A stretch of 5,824 bases of DNA from Alcaligenaceae bacterium (GTDB lineage: Bacteria; Pseudomonadota; Gammaproteobacteria; Burkholderiales; Burkholderiaceae), in assembly GCA_947445495.1 (NCBI GenBank), contig CANFEI010000096.1, positions 1-5,824 on the forward strand. Direction: 5' to 3'. A program made the translations under genes and the position numbers. Each line of letters opens with the position of its first letter. The first letter of the stretch is position 1. Of the stretch, positions 5,693-5,824 are shown piece by piece. The notes under the pieces were generated by a model. That model searched no databases, was not told the DNA's origin, and worked only from the letters and a program-made list of their open reading frames with translations.

Positions 5693-5824
5693 ATGCAAGT
5701 TACTCCAAGCGGACAAGGGCTCGGCGCTCGGGTTGAGCAGTTTGATCTGTCAAAACCTCTGTCACCCAGTGATTACAAGTCGATCGAAGGCCTGCTGGGC
5801 AAGTTCGGCGTACTTTGTTTCCCA
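5693..5824 (+). CDS. TauD/TfdA family dioxygenase, N-terminal part (3'-truncated by window)
   Basis: The 44 visible codons start MQVTPSGQGLGARVEQFDLS and continue through KPLSPSDYKSIEGLLGKFGVLCFP. This matches the usual N-terminus of alpha-ketoglutarate-dependent TauD/TfdA-type non-heme iron dioxygenases: a short strand with 'LGARVEGLDLSxPL', then a helix and the strand 'xGVLxFP'. Members couple oxidation of 2-oxoglutarate to hydroxylation of a substrate such as taurine, an alkyl sulfate or a phenoxyacetate. The iron-binding HxD...H residues and the substrate pocket lie beyond the window, so activity and substrate cannot be judged. The start is supported by AAGGTG 6 nt upstream. The gene is divergent from ssb and preceded by two dyads that may be operators. 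The family call rests on a short N-terminal match from memory. Confidence 0.75.
   Translation, partial: MQVTPSGQGLGARVEQFDLSKPLSPSDYKSIEGLLGKFGVLCFP

Noticed and set aside
1..5824. A previously undescribed multi-gene system such as defence, toxin-antitoxin, retron or CRISPR
   Set aside because: All supported genes except the small membrane protein belong to known metabolic or housekeeping families. No repeat arrays, structured RNA, toxin-like pairs or mobile-element ends were seen.

Overview
The window looks like chromosomal DNA from a betaproteobacterium, most likely Burkholderiales and possibly Alcaligenaceae. This rests on the very conserved N-terminal half of the single-stranded DNA-binding protein, on the mix of catabolic genes, and on the moderately high GC content. 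The assignment comes from recalled family sequences, not from a search. Six genes are supported, two of them cut by the window edges. No mobile element, CRISPR array, tRNA or rRNA was seen.

Layout. Positions 2-1879 (+) hold most of a fused alpha/beta NDP-forming acyl-CoA synthetase (acetate--CoA ligase family) that lacks its N-terminus. It converges with, and directly abuts, an IlvD/Edd-family dehydratase (1880-3637, -). Upstream of the dehydratase on the same strand is an atypical short-chain dehydrogenase/reductase (3724-4503, -) that lacks the usual Tyr-Lys catalytic pair. Next comes a 62-residue coiled-coil protein with one C-terminal membrane helix (4572-4760, -), then ssb (4880-5356, -). 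A gap of 336 bp without a credible gene (5357-5692) separates ssb from a divergent TauD/TfdA-family dioxygenase (5693 onward, +), of which only the first 44 codons are present. The dioxygenase side of this gap carries two adjacent dyads that look like operator sites.

How the genes may work together. The dehydratase and SDR are co-oriented with 86 bp between them, and probably act in catabolism of a sugar acid or other hydroxy acid. The CoA ligase on the opposite strand could activate or release an acid in the same or a nearby pathway, but the sequence does not name a substrate. ssb is a housekeeping gene for replication and repair, and its link to the neighbours looks only positional. The small membrane protein lies downstream of ssb and upstream of the SDR; its role is unknown.

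I found no convincing new multi-gene system. The items most worth a second look are the SDR with a degenerate active site and a CA-rich leader, the dyads before the dioxygenase, the small coiled-coil membrane protein, and the zero-gap convergent gene pair.
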